Positions 24,201 to 25,271 of a DNA stretch of 25,271 nt are shown here, piece after piece. Both the position numbers and the translations under genes were made by a program. Position 1 is the first letter of the stretch, and each line of letters opens with the position of its first letter. Source of the DNA: CAYWFU01 sp964457585 (GTDB lineage: Bacteria > JACRDZ01); NCBI GenBank assembly GCA_964457585.1, contig CAYWFU010000038.1:1-25271 (forward strand), written 5' to 3'. The notes under the pieces are model-generated. The model saw nothing but the letters and a program-made list of their open reading frames with translations. It searched no databases and was not told the origin of the DNA.

Positions 24201-24410
24201 TCATTCTAAAGGATCATATCCTCCAGAATTAAATGGATTGCATTTTAAAATCCTAAAGCTCCCCAATCTTAAACCTTTAAAAATACCATATTTTTCTACT
24301 GCATCAATCATATATTGAGAGCATGAAGGGTAGAATCTACAGGTAGCCGGTAAAAAAGGAGAGAGAAAATTTTGATAAAATTTAATTATTTTAATTAATA
24401 ATCGTTTCAT
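24201..24410 (-). CDS. yidD: membrane protein insertion efficiency factor YidD
   Basis: 69 residues from the ATG at 24410, within the family's usual length. Hallmarks are LIKIIKFYQNFLSPFLP, then TCRFYPSCSQYMIDAVEKYG (24-43) with its cysteine pair, and the C-terminal NPFNSGGYDPL. An in-frame ATG at 24455 would add 15 residues not seen in the family and running into the repeat region upstream, so it was not used. The ribosome binding site is weak (GGGAAA). The gene lies between rnpA and yidC as in most bacteria and assists YidC at the inner membrane. Its stop codon TGA is part of a TGAAGAACC element. Confidence 0.92.
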   Translation of the reverse strand: MKRLLIKIIKFYQNFLSPFLPATCRFYPSCSQYMIDAVEKYGIFKGLRLGSFRILKCNPFNSGGYDPLE

Positions 24411-24440
24411 CTGTGAAAATTTCCCAAAATCGAAAAACCG

Positions 24441-24605
24441 AACCACAGAGCACACTGAGATATATTTTAATTTTAAAAACTCTGTGTCCTCAAATTAATT
24501 TTTGTTTGAAAAAGCTTTGTATTTCATGATCTTTTTATTTTTTCTTGAGAACACAGAGTAATAAAATAAAAATATAATAAAAAATCCTCTGTGTTCTCTG
24601 TGGTT
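24441..24605. repeat. ACACAGAG repeat cluster between rnpA and yidD
   Basis: AACCACAGAGCACACTGAG (24441-24459) is an imperfect inverted copy of CCTCTGTGTTCTCTGTGGTT (24586-24605). Two further half-copies lie between them, CTCTGTGTCCTC near 24480-24491 and GAGAACACAGAG at 24547-24558. The whole can fold as one or two long hairpins. This type of AACCACAGAGAACACAGAGG element is, as I recall, a widespread intergenic repeat. It interrupts an otherwise compact operon with no ORF inside. Confidence 0.65.
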
Positions 24606-24633
24606 AACTTTTTTCTTTGGGAATTTCTGTGAT

Positions 24634-24984
24634 TTACATAATCCCTATTTTTTTTAAAATAAAAAGAAAATCTTTCTCTATATCAACATATTTTTTATCT
24701 TTAATTGATTTTCTTGGTATTACAACTATATAAGATTGCTTTTTAAAATTATTTTTATTTTTTCGAAATATTTCTCTTAATACTCTTTTAATATAATTTC
24801 TTTCATTTGATTTACCAATCTTTTTACTTATAGAAATTCCTATTTTAGAAGAGTCAGATTTATCAACTAATTGGTAATTAATAACAATAACATTACCAAC
24901 AAATTTTTTCCCTTTTTGGTAAATATTTCTAAATTCACAGCTCTTAATAATTCTATTTTTTTTAGGAAAACTTAAATCATTCAT
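24634..24984 (-). CDS. rnpA: ribonuclease P protein component
   Basis: 116 residues. Protein subunit of RNase P, which with the M1/RnpB RNA removes 5' leaders from pre-tRNAs. Seen: the N-terminal FPKKNRIIKSCEFRNIYQKGKKFVG with the conserved R/F pattern, IGISISKKIGKSNERNYIKR (48-67, split here) carrying the RNR-type RNA-binding signature, LREIFR, and the basic C-terminal half with YIVVIPRK. It starts 11 bases after rpmH, the classical rpmH-rnpA pair, and has no strong ribosome binding site of its own, which fits translational coupling. Confidence 0.94.
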   Translation of the reverse strand: MNDLSFPKKNRIIKSCEFRNIYQKGKKFVGNVIVINYQLVDKSDSSKIGISISKKIGKSNERNYIKRVLREIFRKNKNNFKKQSYIVVIPRKSIKDKKYVDIEKDFLFILKKIGIM

Positions 24985-24995
24985 TGAATCGGGAT

Positions 24996-25130
24996 TTAGA
25001 CTGTTAATCGTTTTCGTCCTTTTTTACGTCTTCTTTTCAAAACATCCCTACCATTTTTGGTAGCCATTCTTTTACGGAAACCGTGCGTGGTTTTTCTGCT
25101 TTTTTTACCAGGCTGAAACGTTCTTTTCAA
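24996..25130 (-). CDS. rpmH: 50S ribosomal protein L34
   Basis: 44 residues beginning MKRTFQPGKKSRKTTHGF and continuing with RMATKNGRDVLKRRRKKGRK and ending RLTV, a clear L34 in length and sequence. The start is TTG at 25130, with AGGAG 8 bases upstream; no in-frame ATG precedes the conserved KRTFQP. It is first in the rpmH-rnpA-yidD-yidC-jag series and has a consensus promoter directly upstream. Confidence 0.97.
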   Translation of the reverse strand: MKRTFQPGKKSRKTTHGFRKRMATKNGRDVLKRRRKKGRKRLTV

Positions 25131-25176
25131 GATAATACTCCTTTCATAAACATATTAAATTATGTAAATTCTGGTA

Positions 25177-25205
25177 ATTATATGAGAAGATTTAAAATAA
25201 GTCAA
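25177..25205 (-). promoter_or_regulatory. sigma70 promoter of the rpmH operon
   Basis: On the minus strand, TTGACT (25200-25205), a 17-base spacer and a perfect TATAAT (25177-25182), about 47 bases before the rpmH start. It is the best promoter in the window, as expected for a ribosomal protein gene. Confidence 0.85.
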
Positions 25206-25249
25206 GATTTTAATGAATAACGAATTGCGTCATAAAAAATGTTACCCAA

Positions 25250-25268
25250 GATATTTTAAAAAAATATC
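25250..25268. repeat. AT-only inverted repeat at the right edge
   Basis: GATATTTT (25250-25257) and AAAATATC (25261-25268) pair around three A. It lies just upstream of the rpmH promoter, where dnaA and the origin often lie, but no DnaA box (TTATCCACA-like) can be seen in the part present here. Confidence 0.35.
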
Positions 25269-25271
25269 GTT

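Noticed and set aside
25131..25271. Replication origin next to rpmH
   Set aside because: The gene order makes a nearby origin plausible, but no DnaA boxes or dnaA gene are visible in the bases present.

Overview
The window is AT-rich bacterial chromosomal DNA from a diderm (Gram-negative type) organism. The diderm call rests on three things: a YidC with the large periplasmic P1 domain, several lipobox proteins, and at least six secreted multiheme cytochromes c. No phylum can be assigned from sequence alone. The protein content resembles metal-reducing or syntrophic bacteria and uncultured candidate phyla that carry extracellular-electron-transfer loci. No transposase, CRISPR array or rRNA is visible.

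Layout. Left flank (1-2040): a partial or doubtful ORF, myo-inositol-1-phosphate synthase (ino1), tRNA-Ala(CGC) and zapA. Central block (2219-19810), all on the minus strand and read right to left: a 16-site doubled-CXXCH cytochrome; a cysteine-free redoxin-TPR protein; 5-heme and 10-site Ig-like/doubled-CXXCH cytochromes; a small membrane protein; two paralogous NHL beta-propellers; a 14-heme cytochrome; a 15-heme cytochrome; a TPR lipoprotein; and a second 14-heme cytochrome paralogous to the first. By my count the six cytochromes hold 68 CXXCH motifs plus 6 CX3CH/CX4CH variants, 74 candidate heme sites in about 17.5 kb. Right of the block lie two divergent plus-strand lipoprotein genes (one with an Fn3 domain). 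Right flank (21316-25130), minus strand: rpmH-rnpA-yidD-yidC-jag followed by an iscU-like scaffold gene. This order is usually found close to the replication origin.

How it may work together. The cytochromes, propellers and TPR/redoxin proteins are all predicted to be exported, and promoters and terminators divide them into several transcription units. A coherent reading, which is inference, is a periplasm-to-outside electron conduit: Ig-anchored doubled-CXXCH proteins as periplasmic or outer-membrane carriers, large 14- and 15-heme proteins as surface or extracellular conductors, NHL propellers and lipoproteins as scaffolds, and the TPR/redoxin proteins as assembly factors. No quinol oxidase, porin or cytochrome-maturation gene is present in the window, so the direction of electron flow cannot be read from it.

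Regulatory structure is unusually legible: six good sigma70-type promoters, several strong hairpin terminators, and a small family of related hairpins starting TGAAGAACC directly after stop codons.
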